Assembly (NCBI RefSeq): GCF_020966755.1
Contig: NZ_JAJKFT010000010.1
Coordinates: forward strand, 2,196,720-2,260,719
Reading direction: 5' to 3'
Source: Blastopirellula sediminis
Lineage (GTDB): Bacteria > Planctomycetota > Planctomycetia > Pirellulales > Pirellulaceae
DNA length: 64,000 nucleotides
The translations under genes were made by a program, and so were the position numbers. Positions 53,737 to 62,089 of the stretch are shown piece after piece; positions within the stretch are counted from its first letter, which is position 1, and each line of letters opens with the position of its first letter. The notes below the pieces were generated by a model that was not told where the DNA came from, ran no database searches, and saw nothing but the letters and a program-made list of their open reading frames with translations.

Positions 53737-54192
53737 ATGACGAATTTTAATCTTCATAACGTTTGGGGAGCGGTCGGCTTCGCCGTCCTGATGGCCGCTC
53801 TGGTCGGTTGCGGGAAAAGCGACGGCATGATCAAGGTGACCGGCAACGTCATGTTCAACGGCGAGCCTGTCGAAAACGGTTCCATTTCGTTCACCCCGGT
53901 CGACGGCCGCGGCTCGTCCGGCGGGGGCCTGATCGAAAACGGGCAGATCGTGCGGGGGAAGTCTTCTCCTGGCAATATCGCCGTACAGATTTACGCCAAC
54001 AAAACGGTCGAAAAGAAGAATCCCACGCGAGAAGAGATCGAACGAGGGATTACTTCCGATCAAGTGCAGATTCTGCCGGCTACCTACAATCGACAATCAA
54101 AATTGCGAATTACGATTTCTGATTCCGAGCGGCACTTTGATTTCGATCTGAACGACAAGGGAGAAATCCCTGCCGGGATGACCGGAACCTAG
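53737..54192 (+). CDS. Small lipoprotein with beta-sandwich, DUF1559 partner
   Basis: A 151-residue lipoprotein starting at ATG 53737 (GGAG upstream). The lipobox LVGC gives Cys at about 26. The mature part KVTGNVMFNGEPVENGSISF is a carboxypeptidase-regulatory-like (transthyretin-type) beta domain. It follows the DUF1559 gene by 85 bases on the same strand. It has the same plan as the lipoprotein at 61597-62028, which follows the second DUF1559 gene. Confidence 0.75.
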   Translation: MTNFNLHNVWGAVGFAVLMAALVGCGKSDGMIKVTGNVMFNGEPVENGSISFTPVDGRGSSGGGLIENGQIVRGKSSPGNIAVQIYANKTVEKKNPTREEIERGITSDQVQILPATYNRQSKLRITISDSERHFDFDLNDKGEIPAGMTGT

Positions 54193-54225
54193 TCGCTAAC
54201 GTACCAATCAGGAACGGCGCAATAT

Positions 54226-54256
54226 CAAAGGTCGCTTCCTTCGGGAACGGCCTTTG
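54226..54256 (+). terminator. Terminator with TTCG loop
   Basis: CAAAGG pairs with CCTTTG, and CTTCC/GGAA pairs sit around the stable loop TTCG. It lies just past the lipoprotein gene and before the convergent membrane protein. Confidence 0.6.
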
Positions 54257-54273
54257 GCGCTTTCTTGGGGACC

Positions 54274-54708
54274 CTAGTCTTGCTTCTCTTCTTTGGCCGC
54301 TTCTTCGGGCGGCGTCTCTTTTTTCTCGCGCCGCATGCCGTATTGCTGTTCCAAGGCGCGACGCCGGGCGATGTGCCGATCGCGCTCGATCAGCAGCAAG
54401 TTGCGAGTCGCCATGATGTCGACCATCGCCAACACCATCATCCACAGGACCAACAGCGACACGCAGCCCCAAAAGATCAGGTAATAGATCGAGTGGGGAA
54501 TGAAGTGGCCGATCATGATCGCCGCCGCGATTCCGGCCAGGATGTAGCAGACCGCCGTCCGCCGCTGAAATCGCTGAGCGTGGAAACTGCGCTGGTAGTC
54601 CTGTTGTTCCGGATCGTTGGAGGAGCGACGCCACGAGGCCTGATTCATCCCGTGCATCAAAATGGCCAGGCACAGCAGCAGCGAAGCGACGATTGCCGAA
54701 ATGAGCAT
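54274..54708 (-). CDS. Small three-helix membrane protein
   Basis: A 144-residue protein with three membrane helices at about 1-18, 53-72 and 76-100 (LISAIVASLLLCLAILMHGM; CYILAGIAAAIMIGHFIPHS). A long, charged cytoplasmic tail (RRALEQQYGMRREKKETPPE) with coiled-coil character follows. The family is unknown. It lies downstream of the M28 peptidase gene on the same strand with a 45-base gap, so the two may be co-transcribed. Confidence 0.65.
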   Translation of the reverse strand: MLISAIVASLLLCLAILMHGMNQASWRRSSNDPEQQDYQRSFHAQRFQRRTAVCYILAGIAAAIMIGHFIPHSIYYLIFWGCVSLLVLWMMVLAMVDIMATRNLLLIERDRHIARRRALEQQYGMRREKKETPPEEAAKEEKQD

Positions 54709-54753
54709 GAAATACCAGCGTTAGGCAGTGGGAAGAGATCCGCGGGCAATTCC

Positions 54754-55788
54754 TTACCGCGACGGCTCCAGGTCGTTAAGCCACGTCAGAATCACTTTGC
54801 CGACCTTGGCAAGCGATAACGCCGAGCAGTTTGCAGGGATATCTTTCTCGGTGTGCCAGTACTTCGGGCCGTAGCCGGGATTCGGATAGTCGAAGTCGAT
54901 GATGTCGCACGTGGGGATCTTCGCGATGTCGTTCAGCACCAAGTGGTCGTCGCGCACGTCATGGCGCGGCCGTGCGATGAACTCGCGAATCCCCAGCTTC
55001 CGCGCCGTTCCCCAGATCTCTTGCACCAGCGGCCGAACGTCGGGATAGCGGAGGCTGTTCTTCTCTTCAAAGATCTGCAGGTCTTTGTCGCCCACCATGT
55101 CGAGCAACACGCCGTAACGATAGCGATGTGCCGGCGGGTTTTGTGCGTAGTCGCGCGCGAAATACTCGGAGCCCAAAAAGTAAGGGTCGCGGCGGTTGTC
55201 GTAAATCAGCTCTTCGCCGTCGAACAACACGATGTCGACGCCGACGTTCGATTTCAGATTGGGGAGATGCCGCGCCAATTCGCACAGCACCGCGACGCCG
55301 CTCGCTCCGTCATTGGCGCCGACGAACGTTCCTTGCGGGTTGATCGGATCTTGGTCGGGAAAGGGACGCGTGTCGTAGTGAGCGCAGAGTAAGATCCGAT
55401 CGGCTCGATCGGGATGAAAGCGAGCGATCAGGTTGGCCATCGGCACCCGCGAGCCATCTTCGGGATGGCGAACGTCAAACTCTTGCCGGGTCACTTGGCC
55501 GCCGGCCGCTTCCAGAATCTTGGTCAGATACACTTGCTGGCGAGCCATGCCGGGCGAACCGCTGACTCGCGGCCCGATCGCACACATCCCTTCCAGGTAC
55601 TCCATCGCCTTGGCGCCGTCGAACGGAGCGTAGTCTTCCAGCTTTTCGGTCGGAACCGCCAGCGCCGCCGGTTGCGTCGAGTTCTGGTACTGAGAGTAGC
55701 CCATGTAGCCCAGCACGGCGATCGCGACGGCGATCATCGCCGCGAGAAAGAGAGTCGACCCGTCGAGTTTGCGCATTAGCTTTTCCAT
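54754..55788 (-). CDS. M28-family peptidase / glutaminyl cyclase-like
   Basis: A 344-residue protein with an N-terminal membrane anchor (FLAAMIAVAIAVLGYMGYSQ). The zinc-site motifs of the M28 family are in order: LLCAHYDTRP, GANDGASGVAVLCELA, LFDGEELI and FLGSEYFARDY. The match to the glutaminyl-peptide cyclotransferase branch (YDTRPFPDQDP, NDGASGVA) is good. It would act in the periplasm on peptide N-termini. The substrate is unconfirmed. Confidence 0.85.
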   Translation of the reverse strand: MEKLMRKLDGSTLFLAAMIAVAIAVLGYMGYSQYQNSTQPAALAVPTEKLEDYAPFDGAKAMEYLEGMCAIGPRVSGSPGMARQQVYLTKILEAAGGQVTRQEFDVRHPEDGSRVPMANLIARFHPDRADRILLCAHYDTRPFPDQDPINPQGTFVGANDGASGVAVLCELARHLPNLKSNVGVDIVLFDGEELIYDNRRDPYFLGSEYFARDYAQNPPAHRYRYGVLLDMVGDKDLQIFEEKNSLRYPDVRPLVQEIWGTARKLGIREFIARPRHDVRDDHLVLNDIAKIPTCDIIDFDYPNPGYGPKYWHTEKDIPANCSALSLAKVGKVILTWLNDLEPSR

Positions 55789-55835
55789 CGCATTCCGCTG
55801 AGCGAGAAGTTCGCTCGATTATACGGCGCCGATCG

Positions 55836-56873
55836 TTAGGCCGCTTCCCGGCTTTGCGGCTCGAAGAGCGATTCGATCGCTTCGATCACCATCGACGTCG
55901 AAATGGCCCGCATCGCCTCGTTGCCGGCTCGGGCCCTTTGCCGCGACGTGAGGGGCTGATAGTAGGCCTGGACAACTTTTTGATGCGGTCCGAGCGGCCG
56001 GCAAAGTTCGATCGGCGTGACGCCGAACAGGGCGATGCAGGGGGTCTCGACCGCCGCGGCCAGGTGCAACGGGCCGGTATCGCAGCCGACGAACAGGTTC
56101 GCTCCGCGGTAGAGTTCCTTCAGTTGCGAAAGCGACAACTTGGGCGCAACCGCCGCGGCGCCGTGCGACATTTGGGCGATCTCTTCGGCCCAATCCGCTT
56201 CTTTCTCGTTCCCCCAAGTCACCAGCGACGGGAGTTGGTACTTGTCGCTCAGGTGCTTGGCGACGTCGGCGAACCGCTGCGGCATCCAGGTCTTGCTGAA
56301 CCAGCCGGCGCCCGGATTGAGGACGGCGAAGTTGCGAGCGCGGTCCATCTCGCGGCGAATCGCGCTCACCTCGCTACGGGCCTGTTCGTCGATCGGCAGG
56401 CGAAACTCAATCGACGGCGAGTAAATGTCGACCGCCTGACCAAGTTCCAAATAGCGACGGACGACATGCGTTTGCCGCGGCGTCACCAGTTCGGTCGCCA
56501 GATTGGGAGCCAGTTCGCGGGCCTGGCCGCGGGCGAACGTAATCCGCCGCGGCGCACCGCTGAGCCACCCGGCGGCGGCGCTTTTGGTCAGGCCCTGGAC
56601 GTCGAAGACGATGTCGAACTTGGCGTCCTGCAGCTTGCGGCGGATCGCGAGGATCTCGCCGGGGCGTTTCAGCCAACCTTTGCGAACCGTCAACAGTTGG
56701 TCCAGGCAGGGGTGGCCAGCTAAAATTTGAGCAGCGACCGGTTCGGCCAGCCACGTGATGTGAGCGCCCGGATATTTCTCGCGGAGCGCACAGAGGAGCG
56801 GAAGCGTAAGGATCGCATCGCCCAGTGCGCTCAGCCGAATGATCAGTATTCGCGGCGAATCGGTCTCAGCCAT
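55836..56873 (-). CDS. Glycosyltransferase family 9 (heptosyltransferase-like)
   Basis: A 345-residue enzyme starting MAETDSPRILIIRLSALGD at ATG 56873; upstream in-frame codons are rejected because the family opening lies here. RILIIRLSALGDAILTLPLL and NPGAGWFSKTWMPQRFADVA are GT9 signatures, and FVGCDTGPLHLAAAVETPCI is the donor site. It probably adds heptose or another sugar to lipopolysaccharide core. The gene is divergent from a methyltransferase. Confidence 0.9.
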   Translation of the reverse strand: MAETDSPRILIIRLSALGDAILTLPLLCALREKYPGAHITWLAEPVAAQILAGHPCLDQLLTVRKGWLKRPGEILAIRRKLQDAKFDIVFDVQGLTKSAAAGWLSGAPRRITFARGQARELAPNLATELVTPRQTHVVRRYLELGQAVDIYSPSIEFRLPIDEQARSEVSAIRREMDRARNFAVLNPGAGWFSKTWMPQRFADVAKHLSDKYQLPSLVTWGNEKEADWAEEIAQMSHGAAAVAPKLSLSQLKELYRGANLFVGCDTGPLHLAAAVETPCIALFGVTPIELCRPLGPHQKVVQAYYQPLTSRQRARAGNEAMRAISTSMVIEAIESLFEPQSREAA

Positions 56874-57030
56874 GGCCGCTCTCCTTCCCTGAATGTCGAA
56901 CGAGCCGTTTCGGATTGCTTCCGGTGCAGCGACGAGCCCGTTCGAAATGCGTGCCCGCATATTAAATGCTGGCGCCCCACCGAGGCAAGGCGAACCGCCG
57001 TTTCGTTTCATCCCATCCACAGGTATTTGC

Positions 57031-57783
57031 ATGTCTTCCCTCGGCGATTTCTCGCATCAAGCCTCCGCCTACGGCCCCTCCCGCCCCGGATATCCGGCTG
57101 AATTTATTTCGCTGCTAGCGGAAAACGCAGGCGTCGACGCCGGCGATCCGGTCGTCGATCTTGGCGCCGGAACCGGAATCTCGACCCGTTTGCTGGTCGA
57201 AGCCGGCTTTCGCGTCACGGCCGTCGAACCGAACGAGGCGATGCGCGAACATGCCGACGTGCCTGGCGCCGTTTGGGTCGACGGCTCGTTCGAGGCGACC
57301 GGTTTACCCGATCAGTCGCAAGCTTGGGCATTCGCCGCGCAGGCGTTCCATTGGGCCTATCCGCCTAAGGCGCTGCCCGAAATTCGTCGCATTCTTCGTC
57401 CGCAAGGGAAGTTCACCGTTCTCTGGAACAACCGCGTCGCGGCGAGCGGCACGACGGTCGGCTGGACCGAGCAAGCGATCCGCCGCCATGTTCCTGACTT
57501 CAACGAGGCGTACCGCAATCGCGACTGGGATCAACTGCTCGAATCGACCGGCGACTTTCGCTTCGTCGCGCGGAACGAAACGAAGCATGCCGTCCTGATG
57601 TCGCCGGATCGCTACCTCCAACTTTGGCGCAGCCACAATCGCCTGGCCAATGTCGCCGGACCAGAACGCTTGGAGGCGTTCCTAACGGACCTGTCGGACT
57701 ACCTGCAGCGCGAGGAAATCCCCCAGATCGAAGTGGTCTACAAATGCGAAGCCTGGACCGCCGAGCGAGTCGATAAAAACTAA
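57031..57783 (+). CDS. Class I SAM-dependent methyltransferase
   Basis: A 250-residue protein starting MSSLGDFSHQASAYGPSRPG; in-frame codons back to 56893 are probably untranslated. DPVVDLGAGTGISTRL is motif I, VEPNEAMREHADVPGA holds the SAM-binding acidic residue, and AFAAQAFHWAYPPKALPEIR is motif II/III. The family is the Methyltransf_11 type that methylates small molecules. The substrate is unknown. Its stop codon is immediately followed by a dispersed repeat at 57784. Confidence 0.88.
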   Translation: MSSLGDFSHQASAYGPSRPGYPAEFISLLAENAGVDAGDPVVDLGAGTGISTRLLVEAGFRVTAVEPNEAMREHADVPGAVWVDGSFEATGLPDQSQAWAFAAQAFHWAYPPKALPEIRRILRPQGKFTVLWNNRVAASGTTVGWTEQAIRRHVPDFNEAYRNRDWDQLLESTGDFRFVARNETKHAVLMSPDRYLQLWRSHNRLANVAGPERLEAFLTDLSDYLQREEIPQIEVVYKCEAWTAERVDKN

Positions 57784-57814
57784 CCCGAGGTGCGAGCCGA
57801 GGGAATGCGGCCGC
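57784..57814 (+). repeat. GAGGGAATGCGG repeat at the methyltransferase stop
   Basis: CCCGAGGTGCGAGCCGAGGG continuing AATGCGGCCGC begins at the base after the stop codon. It is the same family as 58509-58537, 58629-58657 and, reversed, 3137-3250. Confidence 0.8.
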
Positions 57815-57855
57815 AAGTCAATGACGAATGTCGAAGCCCGCATGACGAATCAGCC

Positions 57856-58209
57856 GACTGGACCGGACATCACATTTTTTTTCTAAGCGTGCCACGGCTC
57901 TGTGAGCCGTGTCTTCCTTCGACCTACCGAGCGACTTGGTCAGCCACTGGACTGGACCGCACTCGAATTTTTTTACGTCAACTTACCCATCCGCCCCGCA
58001 GGGCAATCTGGGGGATTTGCTGATGCGAATAGGGGAGGCCGACTGGACCGCACGCCCTCTTTTTTTCGTTCTCCGAGAGTGGACTGGACTGCTCCGTTTT
58101 TTTTCTCTGGCGACATGCGGCGCCGTCCCATCAGTCAGTGCCGATCATATGGACCGCACCTCCTGTTTTTTTGAACTCGGAGTGGACTGGACCGCACGCA
58201 ATTTTTTTT
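57856..58209 (+). repeat. Six-copy cluster of GACTGGACCGCAC...T7-8 motif
   Basis: Copies are 57856-57882, 57950-57974, 58041-58066, 58082-58104, 58150-58172 and 58185-58209, all in the same orientation. Each has GACTGGACCGCAC or a close variant, 4-8 variable bases, and a run of 7-8 T. Start-to-start spacings are 94, 91, 41, 68 and 35, too uneven for a CRISPR. Copies lie in different reading frames, so they are not a protein repeat. A seventh copy is at 3031-3058. Confidence 0.9.
57893..57911. repeat. CACGGCTC palindrome between motif copies
   Basis: CACGGCTC-tgt-GAGCCGTG is a perfect 8-bp stem. It lies between copies one and two of the T-tract motif. Confidence 0.75.
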
Positions 58210-58508
58210 GTCGGCGGGCCATGCGACCTCTTTTCCTTCACCAGCGCGCACCTTGAGCGCCGGCGCATCGCCATCGCGTTTGCGCAAAATGAACCGCACG
58301 ACTGATTGGACGTCGAACTACGCTGCCAGGGGAAGAATTCCCGCCGTGGTTAAACCCGGTCCCAAACCGAGGTGAGAAGCACAACCGGACGTCACGCGGT
58401 GATCAGGCGCTGGCGTCCAGCAGCTTGAATTTTCCCAGAAGTCGAGCAATCGTGCAAGCGACAAAGGTGGCGTCAGTCGTTGGCGTGATGCGGCGTCGGA
58501 TCGCGATC

Positions 58509-58657
58509 GTAGCCCGAGGCGCGAGCCGAGGGAATGCGGCCGCAAGAATAGAAGAATGCCGCGCGGCGGAGGAAGCGTTCCTTCGGCCGAGCGGCATTTT
58601 AAGTTTGGTGTTGGTTGGACCGGGCGCGGCATTCCCTCGGCTCGCGCCTCGGGCTAC
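58509..58657. repeat. 29-bp perfect inverted pair of dispersed repeat
   Basis: 58509-58537 (GTAGCCCGAGGCGCGAGCCG then AGGGAATGC) is exactly complementary to 58629-58657. The 91 bases between them have no clear coding signal. It ends 20 bases before the matrixin stop. Confidence 0.85.
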
Positions 58658-58676
58658 TATTTGGCGCCGTTACCGA

Positions 58677-59717
58677 TTAGCGACGTCGATTAAGTACGAA
58701 GACGAAGAGTTCGCTGATCGGGCTCGTCTCAGTGACGCTGTTCTGCGGGGTATTTCCGGCAAACCGTTGGAACGGACCGCGGCCTGAACGGGGTGAGAAG
58801 CCTGAGAACGGGCTGCGTCCCCAGCGACGGCCAAACGGCGGGAAGGTCGGTTCCTCTTCGGTCGGCGGCTGGTCGGTATCGTCTTCGTCGTCATCCGGAT
58901 CGGTCGGATCTTCGGTCGGATCATCTTCCGACGGCGGAGTTTCTTCCGGATCGTCTTCCGGGTCTTCGTCGGTCGGCGGGTCGTCCTCGCCGTCATCCGG
59001 GTTGTCGGTCGGATCTTCCGTGGGGTCTTCGGTCGGATCGGTCGGCGGCGTTTCGGTGGGGGGCTCGTCGGTCGGAGTCTCCTCCGTCGGGGTTTCTTCG
59101 GTCGGCGTGTCGTCCGGAGCGGCGGTCGTCAGTTCGGCCGGAGCGTAGAGAGCAAGGGCGGCGTCGACATCTTCGGACGAAAGCTCGGTGAACGATTTCG
59201 AGGGGGAGACGCTGGGGTACATCACCGAGCCGGGCGTATCGGAATGTTCCAGGCCGAGCGAGTGTCCCAGTTCATGGACTAGTACGTAGGTCAGGTCAAA
59301 CGCGGCCGAGCCAAGGTTGTTGCCAATCTCCCAGGTCTCGGCGATGTCGACCAGCACGTCGCCGGCGATGATGGCCGGGTTCACGTCATCGGGAAAGTAG
59401 GCTTGGGCGAGCGTGCCGCCGGATCCGTCGATCGAACCGAATTCGATGTCTATCGAATCGCGTAAGTTGGCGATCGTCGTTTCGACAAAGGTAACGTCGA
59501 TCACGTCGCTCCACGCTTTTAAAGCGGCGGAGACGGCCGATTCGACCTCGGCTTGGGTGAGACTAAAGCTTTCCGGGACCTGACCGACGTAATAGGTCAG
59601 CGTCGCGGAGCCTTGGCCGGCGCCGTCCCAGCCGACGCTCGACAAACAGAGTCGCAACTCTAGCGTCTCGGCGGCGGGATTGTGGGCAGTAATCTCGAGT
59701 CGGCGATTCTTTCGCAT
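58677..59717 (-). CDS. Matrixin (M10) metalloprotease with acidic tail
   Basis: A 346-residue protein from ATG 59717 (MRKNRRLEITAHNPAAETLE). The opening AETLELRLCLSS resembles the planctomycete LEPR-XLL N-terminal motif. A protease domain follows (about 25-200) with HELGHSLGLEHSD zinc site and Met-turn SVMYP. A long tail of Asp/Pro/Thr/Glu repeats (EETPTEETPTDEPPTE and more, about 210-310) ends in an Arg/Phe/Gly-rich segment. The protease is likely secreted or surface-bound. The tail is repeat-rich at DNA level and may vary in length. It lies next to the repeat island. Confidence 0.85.
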   Translation of the reverse strand: MRKNRRLEITAHNPAAETLELRLCLSSVGWDGAGQGSATLTYYVGQVPESFSLTQAEVESAVSAALKAWSDVIDVTFVETTIANLRDSIDIEFGSIDGSGGTLAQAYFPDDVNPAIIAGDVLVDIAETWEIGNNLGSAAFDLTYVLVHELGHSLGLEHSDTPGSVMYPSVSPSKSFTELSSEDVDAALALYAPAELTTAAPDDTPTEETPTEETPTDEPPTETPPTDPTEDPTEDPTDNPDDGEDDPPTDEDPEDDPEETPPSEDDPTEDPTDPDDDEDDTDQPPTEEEPTFPPFGRRWGRSPFSGFSPRSGRGPFQRFAGNTPQNSVTETSPISELFVFVLNRRR

Positions 59718-60091
59718 TTGATTTCTTGGGCTCAATTTCAAGACGAGGGGAGAGGAGGCGATGTGCCTCGGGGGCTGGCCGAAATCGTGCCGGCGCAACG
59801 TAGGGTTGCCGCCGAAGCCGCCATTATGGCCAAGGCCGTTTTTGAGTCGAGCCGAATGCGTCTCATTTAAGCGTTCTTTCATCTCACCGTTGGCGCCAGC
59901 GTCTCATTTGCTATCGCAATCGTCTCGCTCTCGGCCTGCGAGAAGAAGCGAGAAGCAATCTTCGCGAGGGGACCATTCGCATGGACATGGGCAGCGGTTT
60001 GTGTCACAACGGAAATTGTCGCTTTGGGTTGCGCGCCTTGTTGGGGTAGGCGCGAAACCAGGCGGCATCCGTTTAAGCGGGCTGAATATCG
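59718..60091. other. 374-bp divergent intergenic region
   Basis: This lies between the matrixin start and the membrane protein start. No promoter, hairpin or gene can be named with confidence; open frames are matrixin frame extensions or shadows. Confidence 0.5.
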
Positions 60092-61600
60092 GTGACTACC
60101 AGTTCGATAACTACCGAGTCGGAACTTACTCGTTTGGAGGGTCCATCCGCAGGCGAAATGCCATCGCCCGGCTTGTCGAAGCGGCAGTACGGCATGTTGA
60201 TCGCCTGCGTTCTGACGCAAGCGATTACGATCTTGTACACATGGCCGTTGTGGCAAGTTCGTGAGGCGCCGGTTCATTTGCCGGCGATCGATCTCCCGCA
60301 AGTTCCATTCGGCATTTTGTTGCTGACGACGCTCGCGCTGACTCTGGTTCGTCCGCGCTTAGGCTGGGTCGTGCATGTCGCAACGTTGCTCCTCTCGTTC
60401 GTCTTCGATCAATTCCGGACGCAGCCGCAGTTCATTGCGGCCGCGGTCTTGATGGCGGCCACGCTGGATGAACGGGGCTTGCGCGTGGTCCGTTGGTTTC
60501 TCGCGTCGCTCTGGTGCTGGGCTGGACTACACAAGTTGCTTTCGCCTGACTGGTTCACCTTCAACGCGTGGAGCATCACGACGTCCTTGGGGCTCGATCC
60601 GAGCGAGTTTGGCGAGATCGTCGGTTGGGGAGTCGGATTAGGCGAATTGAGCGTCGGCTTGCTCGCGATCTTTTGGCCGCGAGGGGCTGCGATTCCTTGC
60701 GCGCTGATGCATGGCGGCATCGCTCTCTTTCTGACGCCGCTGGCGCACAACTGGAACTACAGCGTCATCCCCTGGAATCTATGTATGGCGGTGGTCGGCA
60801 GCTGGGTAATGTGGAACGTCACGCCGCAACTGCCGAAGTATCGCTGGGAATGGTTGGTAGCGCCCTTGATGCTCCTCTATCCAGCCGGGTTTTACGTCGG
60901 TTGGGTCGATCATGGAATCGCCAGCGTTCTTTATTCTGGCAACGTTCCTGATGGGTTGATTACGACGGAGTCAGGGCTGGAACTGATCGAAGGGTGGGGG
61001 GATCTGCGAGTGCCGTTCCCTAACGAGCGGCGTTTGCTACGGCAATACTTCGCGCGATCGGCGCCGCCGGGATCGAAGTTGCACATTGCCGAAACGCGAG
61101 CTGGGCTGGATGATCTCTACTACGTCAAACGGGCCGACGGGCAGTTTGAAAAGATCTCGATGGAAGAGTTTTACGCGTCGTCTCCGGGCGTCGTCGCGGG
61201 AGTCGGCCTGGATGATCAATACACGCTGTTCCGGCTTGGCGACGATGGCGTGACGATGCTCAAGCGAGCCGAGAAGGCGCCGATCTACGCGCTGGAAATC
61301 GATCCCGACGTCTATCGACCGGAAATGCTTAACTGGCTCCGCCGCGTCCCCAATTTGGAGCAACTGGATCTGTCGGGCTGCCCAATCGCCGATGAAGATC
61401 TCGCCCGATTGCCGATCATGCTGAAACTGAAAGGGATCGGCCTCGCCGATACGCAGGTGACCGACGCCGGATTGAAGTCGCTGTTGCGTCAACCAAAGCT
61501 GGTCTACATCGAATGGGAAGGAACGTCGATCACGCTGGAAGGATTGGAGGAGTTCTTGGATGCGCGGGAGTCTTCAGGCAATCCCGAAACCAACCCCTAG
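60092..61600 (+). CDS. Membrane protein with leucine-rich-repeat tail
   Basis: A 502-residue protein starting at GTG 60092 (the best start is uncertain). Residues 30-290 hold about seven to eight membrane helices (YGMLIACVLTQAITILYTWP; FLASLWCWAGLHKLLSPDWF). These resemble the HTTM/DoxX-like group, with a WCWAGLHKLLSPDWF motif. A soluble domain follows (about 295-410). The C-terminus carries planctomycete leucine-rich repeats (NLEQLDLSGCPIADEDLARL; LKGIGLADTQVTDAGLKSLL). The combination of transporter-like membrane unit and LRR tail is unusual. Function unknown. Confidence 0.75.
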   Translation: MTTSSITTESELTRLEGPSAGEMPSPGLSKRQYGMLIACVLTQAITILYTWPLWQVREAPVHLPAIDLPQVPFGILLLTTLALTLVRPRLGWVVHVATLLLSFVFDQFRTQPQFIAAAVLMAATLDERGLRVVRWFLASLWCWAGLHKLLSPDWFTFNAWSITTSLGLDPSEFGEIVGWGVGLGELSVGLLAIFWPRGAAIPCALMHGGIALFLTPLAHNWNYSVIPWNLCMAVVGSWVMWNVTPQLPKYRWEWLVAPLMLLYPAGFYVGWVDHGIASVLYSGNVPDGLITTESGLELIEGWGDLRVPFPNERRLLRQYFARSAPPGSKLHIAETRAGLDDLYYVKRADGQFEKISMEEFYASSPGVVAGVGLDDQYTLFRLGDDGVTMLKRAEKAPIYALEIDPDVYRPEMLNWLRRVPNLEQLDLSGCPIADEDLARLPIMLKLKGIGLADTQVTDAGLKSLLRQPKLVYIEWEGTSITLEGLEEFLDARESSGNPETNP

Positions 61601-62028
61601 TCCTTCAGCTCAATCACCAGGTGATTCTTCTCTCCCTTTTTCACCTCAAACGTGATTCCGCTGGTCGAGAACGCGGTGTACTTCTGCGGGATCAGCGACT
61701 TGGCGACTGGCGCTTCCATGCCGGGGTCGACCGGTTTGCTGGTACCTGCGTGGGCTTCGGTGACGTTGACCAGCACTTCGTTCAGGCCGACGATCGCGCC
61801 GTCGCCGTCGCGATAGGTGGACATGGTGAAGGAGCCGTCCGGTTGGATATCACCGGTTGCGGGAGTGCCGGCCTTAGGGCGGAAGCTGACGCTGCCATAA
61901 GGAAGCGGTTTGCCGTTGTAGATGACTTCGCCGGTGGTCGGCGCCGTATCGAGGCCGGCGCCTCGCCCGCAGCCGAAAAGCAGTATGCAGAAACAAACGG
62001 CGACGGCCCATCGATCAAAATGCAGCAT
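61597..62028 (-). CDS. Small lipoprotein, DUF1559 partner
   Basis: A 143-residue lipoprotein. The lipobox FGC places Cys at 20. TTGEVIYNGKPLPYGSVSFR is the beta-sandwich opening shared with the lipoprotein at 53737. The rest is a carboxypeptidase-regulatory-like domain. It follows the second DUF1559 gene (62090-62998) on the same strand with a 60-base gap. Its stop overlaps the stop of the convergent LRR membrane protein gene by four bases. Confidence 0.75.
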   Translation of the reverse strand: MLHFDRWAVAVCFCILLFGCGRGAGLDTAPTTGEVIYNGKPLPYGSVSFRPKAGTPATGDIQPDGSFTMSTYRDGDGAIVGLNEVLVNVTEAHAGTSKPVDPGMEAPVAKSLIPQKYTAFSTSGITFEVKKGEKNHLVIELKD

Positions 62029-62089
62029 CGAAAATCTCCAAGAACAAACGTCCCACGCGTCAGCGAAACCAGCGAACCGCGGCGATGCG

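Larger units (their letters stand above)
57784..58676. other. 893-bp gene-free repeat island
   Basis: There is no credible gene between the methyltransferase and the matrixin. The stretch contains a GAGGGAATGCGG repeat at the methyltransferase stop, six GACTGGACCGCAC...T motifs, a CACGGCTC palindrome and an inverted pair of the GTAGCCCGAGG repeat. Open frames here run across motif copies in different frames and are not treated as genes. Confidence 0.85.

Noticed and set aside
57856-58209. CRISPR array
   Set aside because: Unit spacing is irregular (35-94), the motif varies, there are no uniform spacers, and no cas gene is in the window.
57902-58256. Open frames with recurring DWTA...FF peptides
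   Set aside because: The peptide likeness comes from the DNA motif; copies lie in all frames, so a protein repeat is excluded.
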